The notes: generated from the sequence alone by a model not told the origin. A stretch of DNA of 64,000 nt from Caecibacter massiliensis (GCA_900095875.1 LT608311.1:1860001-1924000), one strand, 5' to 3'. Counted from the stretch's first letter, positions 8,858 to 16,916 are shown. Numbers and translations: made by a program.

Positions 8858-9949
8858 ATGATGGAAAAAGAAAGACTGCGTACATCGATCATCCCCATTT
8901 TTATTCCTCATATCGGTTGTCCCTACCGGTGCGTATTTTGCAATCAGTGGCGGATAACGGGACATGAGGGAGTACCCGATGCCAGCGAAGTCAGAAATCT
9001 TATCGATACCTATACCCGGGGTGTAGAAAAACGTCACTGGGAAGCCGCCTTTTATGGTGGAAGTTTTACGGCTATTCCCGGCTCCTTGCAGGAAAGCCTG
9101 CTGGAACCGGCTTATGAAGCACTGCAGGAAGGCCGTATCGATGCCATTCGCTGTTCGACCCGGCCCGACTGCATTACCGGACCTATCCTGGAGAGGCTGC
9201 AGCGCTATGGCATGACGACGGTCGAACTGGGCGTACAGTCTATGGATGATGTCGTACTGGAACGGGCCAGACGCGGGCATACGGCGGCGCAGGTAAAAGA
9301 CGCTACGGCGCTCCTGCGCCAGTATGGGTTCACCGTAGGACATCAGCTCATGCCGGGCCTTCCCGGTGAGGACTGGCAGAGCCTGATCCGGACGACCGAT
9401 GCCATCTGCCGGTTGAAGCCGGATATAGCCCGCATTTATCCCGTAGTAGTCATTGCCGGTACGGAACTGGCAGACAGCTGGCAGAACGGGGAATACCAGG
9501 CGCTGACTATCCATGAAGGAGTGCAGCGCGCGGCCTATATGAAGCAGCAGTTCCTTTCTAAGGGTATTCAAGTTATTCGTACAGGACTGCAGGCAACGGA
9601 AAATCTCGATGACCCGGCCCAGGTACTGGCCGGAGCCTATACGCCGGCCATGGGGGAAATGGTCGATACCAGGCGGTATCAGCTGCAGCTGTTCCGTGTA
9701 CTGGATCAGATTCTGCCAGCTTGTCCCGGACAAACTTGTGTCATTTCCTATAACCGCCGCGATACGAGCCGCGTACGGGGCATCCGCAATGTTACGGTAC
9801 ACCGTTCGCGCCTGCGCTATGGACGTGAATTTCTCTGGAAAGAAGACGACGCGGTCCCCCTGTATCATATCCAGGTGAAGACGGATGGGGGAACGTGGCT
9901 CATCGATACGGATCGGGGCCGGTGTTCTATCATAGAAATAAACGATTAA
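8858..9949 (+). CDS. Radical-SAM protein of the ELP3-like group
   Basis: About 363 residues with the radical-SAM cluster motif CPYRCVFC near residue 22, AFYGGSFTAIP, TVELGVQSMDD and GHQLMPGLPGED, all typical of the Elp3/YhcC-type radical-SAM branch. This gene commonly sits beside rnc in Firmicutes (from memory). Its substrate is unknown; a tRNA- or nucleotide-modifying role is only a guess. Two adjacent ATG codons (8858 and 8861) are served by AGGAG at 8849-8853; either may be used. A strong terminator follows. Confidence 0.8.
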   Translation: MMEKERLRTSIIPIFIPHIGCPYRCVFCNQWRITGHEGVPDASEVRNLIDTYTRGVEKRHWEAAFYGGSFTAIPGSLQESLLEPAYEALQEGRIDAIRCSTRPDCITGPILERLQRYGMTTVELGVQSMDDVVLERARRGHTAAQVKDATALLRQYGFTVGHQLMPGLPGEDWQSLIRTTDAICRLKPDIARIYPVVVIAGTELADSWQNGEYQALTIHEGVQRAAYMKQQFLSKGIQVIRTGLQATENLDDPAQVLAGAYTPAMGEMVDTRRYQLQLFRVLDQILPACPGQTCVISYNRRDTSRVRGIRNVTVHRSRLRYGREFLWKEDDAVPLYHIQVKTDGGTWLIDTDRGRCSIIEIND

Positions 9950-9968
9950 CGTAACGTTATAGTGTAAG

Positions 9969-10014
9969 ACGAGGACGGATACACAGCAAATAGTTGTGTA
10001 TCCGTCCTCGTTTT
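9969..10014 (+). terminator. Strong terminator after the radical-SAM gene
   Basis: A perfect 17-bp stem (9969-9985 with 9995-10011) with a 9-base loop ends in a T run. Confidence 0.85.
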
Positions 10015-10214
10015 CGTATGATATTTTCATTATGTGAAAAAGATAAGGGACGTTTTATTATGGTAAATGATGAAAATAACAAGGAATAACTATATGAAAA
10101 CTTTATCATATTTTAAAATAAGCGAAAAAATATTAATTAAATTAAGAGCAATAATACTCGTATGTAAAAATAGAAAGAATTACTAAATAAAATTTAAAAA
10201 ATGAAGAAATGTCA

Positions 10215-10243
10215 TTGACAGGGCAGTTGACCCGTGCTAGAAT
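10215..10243 (+). promoter_or_regulatory. Promoter of the MFS transporter gene
   Basis: A perfect TTGACA (10215-10220), 17-base spacer and TAGAAT (10238-10243) with an extended -10 TG. The preceding 190 bases are very A+T-rich and could act as an UP element. The start of transcription would be near 10250. Confidence 0.8.
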
Positions 10244-10258
10244 ACAAGCATAGAAAAT

Positions 10259-10340
10259 GTTCCAAATAAAGAAAGGAGTTCAATAATATGAACTCCTAAT
10301 AAAATATTCGAAATACAGAATTAAGTTCGTAATAAAGAAC
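10259..10340. promoter_or_regulatory. Array of four GTTC-N8-GAAC palindromes (putative IclR operators)
   Basis: Four TTC-N8-GAA palindromes lie just after the predicted transcription start: GTTC/GAAA at 10259-10274, GTTC/GAAC at 10278-10293, ATTC/GAAT at 10306-10321 and GTTC/GAAC at 10325-10340. Copies 1-2 and 3-4 are each offset by 19 bases, and copies 2 and 3 by 28. The same palindrome sits at the iclR promoter (13419-13434) and ahead of abfD (14320-14335). That distribution suggests binding by the IclR-type regulator encoded at 13458-14231; binding itself is inferred. Confidence 0.55.
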
Positions 10341-10349
10341 AGGTTAGCA

Positions 10350-10388
10350 CTAACGGGGTTCCAGAGTCCGGACAGGGGAAACCGTTAG
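10350..10388 (+). other. Structured leader hairpin before the MFS gene
   Basis: CTAACGG (10350-10356) pairs with CCGTTAG (10382-10388), and inside it TTCC (10359-10362) pairs with GGAA (10377-10380). No U-tail follows, so it is not a terminator. I could not match it to a known riboswitch class. It may stabilise the mRNA or shield the ribosome site 55 bases downstream. Confidence 0.4.
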
Positions 10389-10458
10389 AAAGATAAAGGC
10401 AGATAGTATGAAAGAATCTGTCATGTATAGCAACTTTAATTGTGAAAGGGGTTTTATT

Positions 10459-11793
10459 ATGGCAACGCTTGATTCTAAGACAGGAGTTCTCGTTGAGAAG
10501 CCGACGAACGTACGTTGGCAGGTGTTTATTGCAATCTTCATTCTCTGTTCCATCAACTATGTTGACCGTGCTGTCATTTCCGTTCTCATGCCGGCTATCC
10601 AGTCAGATCTGGGCTTTTCACCGGAAATGGTCGGTGTCATCCTCAGTGCTTTCTTCTGGGGCTACGTCTTAATGCAGATACCATGCGGCTGGCTGTGCGA
10701 TAAAATCCAGCCGGGGAAAGTTATCGTCGGTACAGGCGTGTTATGGGGGATTTTCCAGATTATTACCGGCTTCATCACCAGCAGTTCGCTGTTCATCGCT
10801 ATCCGCGCACTCCTCGGTATTTCCGAAGCTCCGATTTATCCGGCCGGCGGTAAATTACAGTCCGTATGGCTGACAAAAAATGAACGTGGCAAAGGTTCGG
10901 CTCTTCTCGATTCCGGATCGGCTGTAGGCAATGCTATCGGCGCTCCTCTTTGTGCCGTATTTGTAGCTTTCCTCGATGGCTGGCGCGGCGCCCTCATGGC
11001 AGCCGGGGTTCTCACCATCCTGGTCGTCCTGGCCTGCAAACCGCTCATGTCCCACACTCCGGAAAACAGCCCGCGCTGCAACGAAGCTGAACGGGAATAC
11101 CTCCGCAAAGCATTTGAAGAAGAAGATGCTGAATCTCTTTCCGCTATGCAGGCTGAAACGGGTAATACCTCTACGGGCAGCACGCTCAGCAAATACATGA
11201 CATCCCGCAGCTTTTGGAGCCTGTGCCTCGGTTTCGGTGCGTATGACTCCTTCTGGTATGGCCTGATGACCTGGGGCGCTCTGTACCTTCACGCTACACA
11301 CGGCCTCGATATCAAAGGTCTTGGCTGGGCTATCTTCGTTATCTACATGGTCGGTGTTGTCGGCGAAATCGTCGGTGGTACCCTGACTGATAAATGGCGT
11401 AAAAATTCGGCAGACAGCAACAAGATCATGCGCCGTCTGTTCCCGGTCCTCGGCATCTGCATCGCTATTCCCATGTATCTCCTTTCGGCAGCAACAGATG
11501 TATACATTGCTGTAGCTTTCCTTTCCGTCGCTATGTTCTTCGAAAAATGGTGCGGCTGCCTCTACTGGTCTCTGCCGGCACTGTGCACAGACCGCAAACA
11601 CAGCGGTGCTGTTGGCGGCGCAATGAACATGTTTGGCAACCTCGGTGGCGCTATCGTCCCAATCGTCGTCGGTCTTATCGTTGGTGCAACGGGCAGCTAT
11701 TACTGGGCACTGATGCTCTTCGTGGCACTGGCTGTTGCTCTCGGTGTCCTGCCAGCTCTTATCAACTACAATAAGAAAATTGGTATGGAATAA
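10459..11793 (+). CDS. MFS transporter, anion:cation symporter (ACS) type
   Basis: A 444-residue protein with about 12 hydrophobic segments and the ACS-family pattern INYVDRAVISVLMPAIQSDL in the first helix, a G-W-L-C-D-K loop after helix 2, and the RALLGISEAPIYPAGGK motif. ACS carriers import organic anions such as hexuronates, galactonate or aromatic acids by proton symport. ATG 10459 is chosen over an in-frame ATG at 10408 because of AAAGGGG upstream. It is followed by a hydroxyacid dehydrogenase, so a hydroxy acid substrate is plausible. Four putative IclR sites lie in its leader. Confidence 0.85.
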   Translation: MATLDSKTGVLVEKPTNVRWQVFIAIFILCSINYVDRAVISVLMPAIQSDLGFSPEMVGVILSAFFWGYVLMQIPCGWLCDKIQPGKVIVGTGVLWGIFQIITGFITSSSLFIAIRALLGISEAPIYPAGGKLQSVWLTKNERGKGSALLDSGSAVGNAIGAPLCAVFVAFLDGWRGALMAAGVLTILVVLACKPLMSHTPENSPRCNEAEREYLRKAFEEEDAESLSAMQAETGNTSTGSTLSKYMTSRSFWSLCLGFGAYDSFWYGLMTWGALYLHATHGLDIKGLGWAIFVIYMVGVVGEIVGGTLTDKWRKNSADSNKIMRRLFPVLGICIAIPMYLLSAATDVYIAVAFLSVAMFFEKWCGCLYWSLPALCTDRKHSGAVGGAMNMFGNLGGAIVPIVVGLIVGATGSYYWALMLFVALAVALGVLPALINYNKKIGME

Positions 11794-11828
11794 TCTAGTA
11801 TACACTGTGTGTATGCAATAGAATCTAA

Positions 11829-11877
11829 AAAGAGGCATGCCGCTTCAGAAATACAGTCGGAACAGGCATGCCTCTTT
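11829..11877 (+). terminator. Hairpin between MFS and dehydrogenase genes (attenuator or terminator)
   Basis: A perfect 13-bp stem (AAAGAGGCATGCC at 11829-11841 with GGCATGCCTCTTT at 11865-11877) with a 23-base loop, but only a short T tail. Partial termination would lower the dehydrogenase relative to the transporter. Confidence 0.5.
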
Positions 11878-11896
11878 ACCACATAGGAGGACTATC

Positions 11897-13303
11897 ATGG
11901 CTCGTTATAACAAAGTTTCAAAGGAATTACTCGATGAATTATTAGTTCTTCTGGGCAAACACAATATGACTACCGATCCGGAAAAACTCGATGCCTACAA
12001 GACCGATGAGGAGTCGAACCCCATTTATTTCCATACACCGGAAGTCGTTGTATTCCCGGAAACGACCGAACAGGTAGCAGCTATCATGAAGCTGGCCAAT
12101 AAGTACATGGTTCCGGTTACACCCCGTGGCGGCGGCAGCAGCCTGGCCTGCGGCGCCGTTCCCGTATACAATGGCATCGTATTGTGCCTGGAAAAGATGA
12201 ATAAAATCATTGAAGTCAATAAAGATGCCCTGTACATGATTACCGAAGCCGGCGCTATCACGACGGCTGTACAGGCAGCGGCTAAAGAAGCCGGCCTCTA
12301 CTATGCCGGTGACCCCAGCTCCAAAGCATCCAGTGAAATCGGTGGCAACATTGCTACCAACGCTGGTGGCAGCCGCGTCGTCAAATACGGCACGACCCGC
12401 GACCAGGTATACTGGCTGGAAATCGTCACCCCGACTGGCGAAATCACCCGCGTGGGCAAACGGCTACAGAAGAACACGACCGGTTATGCTCTGGAAAAAC
12501 TCATCTGTGGCAGTGAAGGCACGCTGGGCGTCGTCACGAAAATCTGTCTGAAACTGCGTCCGATTGCACCGTTCCATTTCGATCTGGTAGGTATTTTCAA
12601 GGATGTCAACGATGCCCTGGCCGTACCGAACCAGCTGCAGAAAGCGGGTGTACAGCCGACGGCTATCGAATTTCTCGATACCAATGCCATCCAGAGTGCC
12701 GAACGGTTCCTGAAAATGGATCTGCCGTACTCCAAAGAAAACGGCAACTATATCATCGTCACCGTCGATTCCTATGACCAGGATGACCTCGATAACCGTG
12801 TAGCCACAGCCGATGAAATCTGCCAGAACAACCACGCCGCAGAAACGCTGGTTGCTGACGACCGTATCTGGAACGCCCGCTATTGCAACGGTGAAGCTGC
12901 CCGTAACGACAGCCTCGTCTTCCTGGCAGAAGATATCGTCGTACCCGTGGACAAGATTCCCGACCTCATGGCCAAACTGCCGGAAATCGAAAAACAGTAC
13001 AACATCGCAACGACGGTCGCGGCCCACATTGGCGACGGCAATATCCATGTCAACGCCCTGAAGATGGATATGTCCTTAGAAAAATGGAACGAAGTAATCC
13101 CGCAGTACCATAATACGCTGTACAGTTTCGTCTACAGTCTGGGCGGCTGCCTCTCGGGCGAACACGGCATCGGCCTGCGGAAGTTAGCTGAAATGAAGAA
13201 GTTTACTGATCCTGTCGAACTGGGCATGATGGAAGCCATCAAGAAAGCACTGGATCCGAACCTCATCCTCAATCCGGCCAAGATTTTCGATTTTGGTGAC
13301 TAA
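11897..13303 (+). CDS. FAD-linked 2-hydroxyacid dehydrogenase, GlcD/D-lactate dehydrogenase type
   Basis: A 468-residue protein with an N-terminal FAD-binding type 4 domain (VPVTPRGGGSSLACGAVPVYNGIVL, near residues 70-100; GNIATNAGGSRVVKYG near 150) and a C-terminal FAD-oxidase domain with AAHIGDGNIHVN and SGEHGIGLRKL. The family oxidises D-lactate, glycolate or 2-hydroxyglutarate, often passing electrons to EtfAB or quinone. ATG 11897 follows AGGAGG. Being behind an ACS-type importer suggests they handle the same hydroxy acid; which one cannot be told from sequence. Confidence 0.87.
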   Translation: MARYNKVSKELLDELLVLLGKHNMTTDPEKLDAYKTDEESNPIYFHTPEVVVFPETTEQVAAIMKLANKYMVPVTPRGGGSSLACGAVPVYNGIVLCLEKMNKIIEVNKDALYMITEAGAITTAVQAAAKEAGLYYAGDPSSKASSEIGGNIATNAGGSRVVKYGTTRDQVYWLEIVTPTGEITRVGKRLQKNTTGYALEKLICGSEGTLGVVTKICLKLRPIAPFHFDLVGIFKDVNDALAVPNQLQKAGVQPTAIEFLDTNAIQSAERFLKMDLPYSKENGNYIIVTVDSYDQDDLDNRVATADEICQNNHAAETLVADDRIWNARYCNGEAARNDSLVFLAEDIVVPVDKIPDLMAKLPEIEKQYNIATTVAAHIGDGNIHVNALKMDMSLEKWNEVIPQYHNTLYSFVYSLGGCLSGEHGIGLRKLAEMKKFTDPVELGMMEAIKKALDPNLILNPAKIFDFGD

Positions 13304-13373
13304 CGATTCATTTTTCCACCTGTAGTGAGGCCATGTACACCTTTTGTTTTCCCGTTGTATTGCCACTCGTTAT

Positions 13374-13403
13374 TTGACAAGAAAAATAGAGCGATGATAC
13401 AAT
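13374..13403 (+). promoter_or_regulatory. Promoter of iclR
   Basis: TTGACA (13374-13379) and TACAAT (13398-13403) with an 18-base spacer. A CCCCTAAGGGG inverted repeat (13405-13415) lies at the expected transcription start. Confidence 0.7.
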
Positions 13404-13418
13404 GTCCCCTAAGGGGAT

Positions 13419-13434
13419 GTTCGATATATTGAAC
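13419..13434. promoter_or_regulatory. GTTC-N8-GAAC palindrome at the iclR promoter
   Basis: GTTCGATATATTGAAC is a near-perfect palindrome of the same form as the four sites in the MFS leader. It lies just downstream of the predicted start of transcription, where binding would give autorepression. Confidence 0.55.
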
Positions 13435-13457
13435 TTCATTAAGGAAGAAGGTTATAT

Positions 13458-14231
13458 ATGGTTAAATCAGGCAATAGTACCATCGTACGTTCCGCTGCCC
13501 GGGCGCTGGATGTGCTGGAAATCGTCGTACAGGCTGAAAAAGCCCCGACGTTTACTATGATACAGAAGGCATCGGGGATTCCTAAGAGTTCCTTATCCTA
13601 CCTGATGCAGGAACTGATGCAGAAACGATACGTCCAATACGATCCGGAATCGAAGGTGTATTATCCAGGGCTGGCCCTGCTGGCGCTCTCTGCAGAGTGT
13701 ATGAGTACGACGAATTTTTCCGTTGAACTGACGAGGGGCATAAAGTCGCTCCAGGAAGAGACGGGAGAAACGACCCACGCCGTCATCCGCGAAGGACGGT
13801 TTGCTATCTTTATCGGCAAACAGGCGTCGGCCAAGGCAGTCAGCTCTGTCCTCAATATCGGCTTTAAACTGGGTGCCCATGCGACGGGATGCGGCCTGGT
13901 CATGCTGGCATCTCTTCCCGATGACGAACTGCACGCACTCATCGATCCCGTTACACTGGAACAGTATACACCGTACACAATTACCGATAAAAAACGGCTC
14001 TACCGGGAAATCCGCCGGGTACGGCGCTATGGATACGCCTTTGATGATCAGGGCAATATCCTCGGAGGTTGTTGTATTGCAGCTCCCGTTTACAACCGGG
14101 AAAAGGAAGTCGTCGCGGCCATCAGTATCAGTGTCCTGGCCAGCAAGGCAACCATTTCCTACCTGCGGTTCCTTCGCCGCAAAGTCAAGGAAAAAGCACA
14201 GGAAATCAGCATGCGTCTTGGGTATTTATAA
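13458..14231 (+). CDS. IclR-family transcriptional regulator
   Basis: A 257-residue protein with an N-terminal winged helix-turn-helix (residues about 8-65, including FTMIQKASGIPKSSLSYLMQ) and a C-terminal IclR effector domain with GAHATGCGLVMLA (the usual spot is GxxHPLHATAxGKA) and GGCCIAAPVYNREKEVVAAISIS. IclR regulators sense small organic acids. Its position between the transporter-dehydrogenase pair and abfD, and the shared GTTC-N8-GAAC palindromes, point to local control of the cluster. The family includes both repressors and activators. Confidence 0.88.
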   Translation: MVKSGNSTIVRSAARALDVLEIVVQAEKAPTFTMIQKASGIPKSSLSYLMQELMQKRYVQYDPESKVYYPGLALLALSAECMSTTNFSVELTRGIKSLQEETGETTHAVIREGRFAIFIGKQASAKAVSSVLNIGFKLGAHATGCGLVMLASLPDDELHALIDPVTLEQYTPYTITDKKRLYREIRRVRRYGYAFDDQGNILGGCCIAAPVYNREKEVVAAISISVLASKATISYLRFLRRKVKEKAQEISMRLGYL

Positions 14232-14319
14232 TAAAACAACAATCAGAAGCAGACAGACGCGGCTTGCAGTGCGAAGCAAACCGCCTGCCTGCTTCTAAAT
14301 GTACAAAATATGGAACAAA

Positions 14320-14361
14320 GTTCTTTATTAAGAATTACAAACGTATATTCGTATAACGAAT
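14320..14361. promoter_or_regulatory. Palindromes upstream of abfD (putative IclR sites)
   Basis: GTTC-N8-GAAT at 14320-14335 fits the cluster palindrome. A second, ATTC-N7-GAAT at 14347-14361, has a one-base shorter centre and shares ATTCGTAT with the gldA upstream region. No clear -35/-10 pair was found here, which would fit an activated promoter. Confidence 0.4.
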
Positions 14362-14395
14362 ATTTGTAAAACTTTTTTGTTAGGAGGTTACACTC

Positions 14396-15847
14396 ATGGC
14401 ATTAATGACTGGTGAACGGTATATCGAAAGCATGCGCAAGCTCAACCTGCAGGTGTACATGTTCGGCAAAAAAATCGACAACGTCGTCGATGACCCCATC
14501 CTGCGTCCGTCCCTGAACTCGGTCCGCATGACCTACGATCTGGCCCAGATGCCGGAATACGAAGATCTCATGACGGCTACGTCGTCCCTGACCGGTGAAA
14601 AGATTAACCGTTTCACCCATATCCACCAGAGCACCCAGGACCTCATCAACAAAGTCCGGATGCAGCGTCTCCTCGGACAGAAGACGGCAGCCTGTTTCCA
14701 GCGCTGCGTCGGCATGGATGCATCCAACGCCGTATTCTCCACGACCTATGAAATCGACCAGAAATACGGCACTCATTATCATGAAAACTTCAAGAAATTC
14801 CTCACCCGGGTACAGCAGAATGACTTTACCGTCGATGGCGCCATGACCGACCCGAAAGGCGACCGCGGCAAGGCTCCTCATGCCCAGGATGATCCCGATT
14901 TGTATCTCCACGTCGTCGAACGCCGTCCCGACGGTGTCGTCGTACGCGGTGCCAAAGCCCATCAGACAGGCTTCATCAACTCCCACGAAGTCATCGTCAT
15001 GCCGACTATCGCCATGCGGGAAGATGACAAGGATTACGCTATTTCCTTCTGCTGTCCGACCGATGCCGAAGGCATTTTCATGATCGTCGGCCGTCAGTCC
15101 TGCGATACGCGGAAACTGGAAGGAGCTCCCATGGATACGGGCAACCCCGAATTCGGCGGCACGGAAGCACTGGTTATCTTCGATAACGTATTTATCCCCA
15201 ATGACCAGATCTTCCTCAACGGCGAAGTGGAATTTGCCGGCATGATGGTCGAACGCTTTGCCGGATATCACCGTCAGTCCTATGGCGGCTGCAAAGTCGG
15301 CGTAGGCGACGTCCTCATCGGGGCTGCGGCCCTGGCAGCCGATTATAACGGTTGTGCCAAGGCATCGCACATCAAAGACAAGATTATCGAAATGCAGCAC
15401 CTGAACGAAACGCTCTTCGGCTGCGGCATCGCCTGCTCGGCTCTGGGAAAACCGACGAAATCGGGCAACTACCTCATCGACCTGCTGCTGGCCAACGTGT
15501 GCAAGCAGAACGTCACCCGTTTCCCCTATGAAATCGTCCGCCTGGCCGAAGATATTGCTGGCGGCCTGGTCGTCACGGCGCCGTCGGAAATCGACTTGCG
15601 GGATCCGAAAATCGGGCCGTATGTCGATAAATACCTCAAAGGCGTATCGTCCGTATCGACGGAAAACCGCCTGAAAGTCCTGCGTCTCATCGAAAATCTC
15701 TGCCTGGGCACGGCCGCCGTCGGCTACCGGACAGAATCCATGCACGGTGCCGGCAGCCCGCAGGCACAGCGCATCATGATTTCCCGTCAGGGGAACCTGG
15801 AAATGAAGAAAGAACTGGCTAAGAAGATTGCCCATATTGAAGAATAG
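14396..15847 (+). CDS. abfD: 4-hydroxybutyryl-CoA dehydratase / vinylacetyl-CoA isomerase
   Basis: A 483-residue protein closely resembling Clostridium aminobutyricum AbfD along its length. The [4Fe-4S] ligands are present: Cys100 and Cys104 (CFQRC), His292 and Cys299 (YHRQSYGGCK). Flavin-domain motifs include DGAMTDPKGDRG, VRGAKAHQTG and YRTESMHGAGSPQAQR. The enzyme dehydrates 4-hydroxybutyryl-CoA to crotonyl-CoA through a ketyl radical and isomerises vinylacetyl-CoA, feeding butyrate formation. The start follows TAGGAGG. No CoA transferase or 4-hydroxybutyrate dehydrogenase of the classical type is adjacent. Confidence 0.93.
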   Translation: MALMTGERYIESMRKLNLQVYMFGKKIDNVVDDPILRPSLNSVRMTYDLAQMPEYEDLMTATSSLTGEKINRFTHIHQSTQDLINKVRMQRLLGQKTAACFQRCVGMDASNAVFSTTYEIDQKYGTHYHENFKKFLTRVQQNDFTVDGAMTDPKGDRGKAPHAQDDPDLYLHVVERRPDGVVVRGAKAHQTGFINSHEVIVMPTIAMREDDKDYAISFCCPTDAEGIFMIVGRQSCDTRKLEGAPMDTGNPEFGGTEALVIFDNVFIPNDQIFLNGEVEFAGMMVERFAGYHRQSYGGCKVGVGDVLIGAAALAADYNGCAKASHIKDKIIEMQHLNETLFGCGIACSALGKPTKSGNYLIDLLLANVCKQNVTRFPYEIVRLAEDIAGGLVVTAPSEIDLRDPKIGPYVDKYLKGVSSVSTENRLKVLRLIENLCLGTAAVGYRTESMHGAGSPQAQRIMISRQGNLEMKKELAKKIAHIEE

Positions 15848-15896
15848 TACATGACGAATATGTAAGGGGAGAACTACATCATGGTAAAAAAAGAGG

Positions 15897-16238
15897 ATGG
15901 ATGGGAACACAGCTGCTGCCTATGTTTCCTATGCGCCGTGCTCCAACCATGGAATCAAAGCTGGCATGGCCAAGACACAGCTGGAAGCTAAACGAGCCGT
16001 CGAATCGGGCTATTGGTCCCTCTACCGGTACAATCCGGAACTCAAGGAACAGGGAGAAAATCCGTTCCACCGCGATTCGAAAGAACCGACAGAAAGCTTC
16101 CAGGATTTCATCAGAGGCGAAGTACGCTATGCTTCCCTGATCCAGAAATTCCCCGATACGGCACCGCAGCTCCTGCAGCAGGCTTAAGATGACGCACGGG
16201 AACGGCGGGAAACGTATAAGAAATTAGCGGCCTTGTAA
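15897..16238 (+). pseudogene. nifJ: Remnant of the C-terminal end of pyruvate:ferredoxin oxidoreductase
   Basis: From about 15920 the frame reads SYAPCSNHGIKAGM, then GYWSLYRYNPELKEQG, NPFHRDSKEPT and FIRGEVRYASL, the end of the large PFOR/NifJ polypeptide (usually about 1,170 residues). A TAA at 16185-16187 interrupts it, and the same frame continues DDARERRETYKKLAAL to a second stop at 16236-16238, matching the natural PFOR end. Only about 110 of the C-terminal residues survive, and the 50 bases ahead have a ribosome site but shift frame. It is a decayed fragment, probably left by a deletion or transfer event at the abfD boundary. Confidence 0.85.
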
Positions 16239-16285
16239 GAGCTATCCTCTTACTTCTCATACAATACCAATCCTTCACTAAAAAT

Positions 16286-16326
16286 GAAACGAACCTGGTC
16301 CTCCTAAGTGGGACCAGGTTCGTTTC
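16286..16326. terminator. Bidirectional terminator between convergent genes
   Basis: A perfect 16-bp stem (16286-16301 with 16311-16326) has T-rich flanks on both strands. It ends the abfD/nifJ-remnant transcript and the opposite nifU-like transcript. Confidence 0.85.
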
Positions 16327-16362
16327 GTTTTGTCTGCTGCCGTATACGAGATGCAGGCAGCG

Positions 16363-16617
16363 TTATAACAGGGAGCGGACAGCCGTAAAATCGTCGGGAC
16401 ACTGCAGCGTCCTGATGCCCTTTTGTGCTTCGAGTCCTTCCGTATTGGCGCAGATACAGGGGCAGCCGCAGACGATAAGCCAGTAATCCGCCTGGCGGGC
16501 GCCATGGGCTGCATAGACCCAGGTATGGCCGGGAAAATCAGCCATGAGGCGCTGCATCTGGCGGGAACGGTCGTACGTGCTGTTGCAGCCACCGCAGTAC
16601 TTGATGCCGATTACCAT
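16363..16617 (-). CDS. Small cysteine-rich CGGC protein, function unknown
   Basis: An 84-residue protein beginning MVIGIKYCGGCNSTYDR with a second cysteine motif VCGCPCICA in the middle. Paired CxxC motifs suggest metal or redox chemistry. Small proteins with the IKYCGGCN opening occur in anaerobic Firmicutes, but I know of no assigned role. The ATG at 16617 is preceded by AAGGTAA, which overlaps the stop of the NifU-like gene, so the two are translationally coupled. Confidence 0.65.
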   Translation of the reverse strand: MVIGIKYCGGCNSTYDRSRQMQRLMADFPGHTWVYAAHGARQADYWLIVCGCPCICANTEGLEAQKGIRTLQCPDDFTAVRSLL

Positions 16618-16622
16618 AGCCG

Positions 16623-16916
16623 TTACCTTGTATGATGCTGGCTGAGAATGGCCTTTGCCTGGGCGATGAGGTCATCACTCACGCTCGTGTCGAGGATGAC
16701 ATCTTCGATTTCCGGGAACACCGCTTTCAGCCGTTCGGCAACGATTTCTTCCGTCGTAATCGTCGCCGATGGGCAGCCGCTGCACATGCCGGTCAGGCGG
16801 ATGTACACTTTGCCGTCAGTAAAATCCTGCAGTACTACATTGCCGTGGTGCGATGCCAGAATAGGGCGGATATCCCGTTCCAGTACCTGTTCTATATCCT
16901 GTGTCGTAATAGCCAT
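16623..16916 (-). CDS. NifU-like C-terminal domain iron-sulfur scaffold
   Basis: A 97-residue protein consisting of one NifU C-terminal domain, with CSGCPSATIT holding the CxxC that binds a transferable Fe-S cluster and the lead-in DGKVYIRLTGMC. ATG 16916 is chosen because GGAGGCC lies just upstream; a longer frame is open to 17006. It probably matures clusters for nearby Fe-S enzymes such as AbfD, although that link is inference. It is divergent from the GldA-type gene. Confidence 0.85.
   Translation of the reverse strand: MAITTQDIEQVLERDIRPILASHHGNVVLQDFTDGKVYIRLTGMCSGCPSATITTEEIVAERLKAVFPEIEDVILDTSVSDDLIAQAKAILSQHHTR

Noticed and set aside
10250-10400. Known riboswitch (cobalamin, THF, fluoride or similar) in the MFS leader
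   Set aside because: No conserved box of these classes was found; only a generic hairpin and the palindrome array are present.
14245-14299. Long imperfect hairpin after iclR as a terminator
   Set aside because: Arms pair only partly and no T run follows, so it is not called as a terminator.
14402-15910. A 502-residue minus-strand open frame opposite abfD
   Set aside because: abfD matches a known enzyme over its whole length including metal ligands; the antisense frame has no supporting feature.
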